A stretch of DNA of 64,000 nucleotides. It comes from Bacillus badius NBRC 15713. GTDB lineage: Bacteria > Bacillota > Bacilli > Bacillales > Domibacillaceae. Positions 63,948 through 64,000 of this stretch are shown piece after piece. The translations under genes were made by a program, and so were the position numbers. The stretch spans positions 1 to 64,000 of the forward strand of contig NZ_BCVF01000015.1 in the NCBI RefSeq assembly GCF_001591605.1, given 5' to 3'. The notes beneath the pieces are model-generated. The model had not been told where the DNA came from and did not search any database. It saw only the letters and a list, made by a program, of their open reading frames with translations. Numbering within the stretch: the first letter of the stretch is position 1; every line of letters begins with the position of its first letter.

Positions 63948-64000
63948 CTGCTTCTTCTCCTTTCTTGGCCAGCCGCAGCTTAATCAATCCGAAAATCCCA
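63937..64000 (-). CDS. mrpA: Mrp antiporter subunit MrpA, C-terminal end only
   Basis: Only the last 20 codons are inside the window: a helix end (GIFGLIKLRLAKK) and a charged tail ending at TAA 63939-63937. Overlap with mrpB and the operon context identify it as the large subunit MrpA. The rest lies beyond the right edge. Confidence 0.85.
   Translation of the reverse strand, partial: GIFGLIKLRLAKKGEEADEN

Overview
The window is a chromosomal segment of a spore-forming Bacillaceae bacterium (Bacillus in the broad sense). Three things show this. The gene order is largely collinear with the yus-yur-yun-yut-yum-yui-yux-mrp part of the B. subtilis map. There are several sporulation and germination genes (yunB, lytH, yutC, yutH, gerA/gerB/gerC). 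The regulatory sites are typical of Firmicutes: TPP, SAM and c-di-GMP riboswitches, and FadR, Rex, Fur and SigL sites. There are no rRNA or tRNA genes, no CRISPR array and no intact mobile element; one truncated IS3-like end and several short dispersed repeats are present.

Layout. 0-4 kb: a cell-wall polysaccharide deacetylase, then TPP-riboswitch-controlled thiC and a tiny Cys/His protein. 3.8-4.6 kb: the most unusual stretch. It holds a candidate Fur-controlled small RNA on the minus strand and, on the plus strand, a 26-codon leader ORF, a c-di-GMP-I riboswitch and a short SinI-like anti-repressor. 4.8-10.4 kb: the FadR-regulated fatty-acid beta-oxidation operon fadN-fadA-fadE. 10.5-12.7 kb: yusI, gcvH and small redox and TOPRIM proteins. 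12.7-15.6 kb: SAM-riboswitch-controlled methionine ABC importer metN-metP-metQ. 15.7-22.3 kb: a CMD-family protein, a small protein without a normal start codon, and the iron-sulfur assembly operon sufC-D-S-U-B, split by a tandem repeat between sufC and sufD. 22.4-26.3 kb: yunF, yunE, yunD, yunB. 26.6-28.3 kb: a sodium symporter with its MetS-like small subunit.

28.3-38 kb: lytH, lipA, yutC, yutD, small proteins, yutE, yutF, yutG, yutH, a 2-hydroxyacid dehydrogenase, NifU-like yutI and yuzD. 38-42.4 kb: a GABA-utilisation locus (gabT, a sigma-54 activator with PAS domain, gabD) with a clear SigL promoter; the gabD terminator appears to be the end of a dead IS3-family element. 42.6-46.3 kb: a tricistronic germinant receptor operon on the minus strand. 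46.4-51.8 kb: two NDH-2-like dehydrogenases (yutJ, yumB), both with Rex-like operators, plus yuzB, a DUF2225 protein, yutM, an NAD-binding epimerase-like protein and yuiA. 52-60.6 kb: yuiB, a BtuF-like protein without signal peptide, an acetolactate-synthase-like ThDP enzyme, leucyl aminopeptidase, an RsbR-type stressosome protein with a coupled mini-ORF, the antiporter YuiF, and small proteins. 60.6-64 kb: the Mrp multisubunit Na+/H+ antiporter (mrpG to mrpA, with mrpA cut by the window edge).

Main result of the hunt: a c-di-GMP riboswitch placed directly before a SinI-family anti-repressor gene would link the second messenger straight to a biofilm/motility switch. I cannot tell from this window whether that arrangement is already described. 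Secondary leads are the Fur-controlled C-rich sRNA next to it, the paired Rex control of two NDH-2 genes, the repeat inserted in the suf operon, the exapted IS end, and several translationally coupled or oddly started small ORFs.
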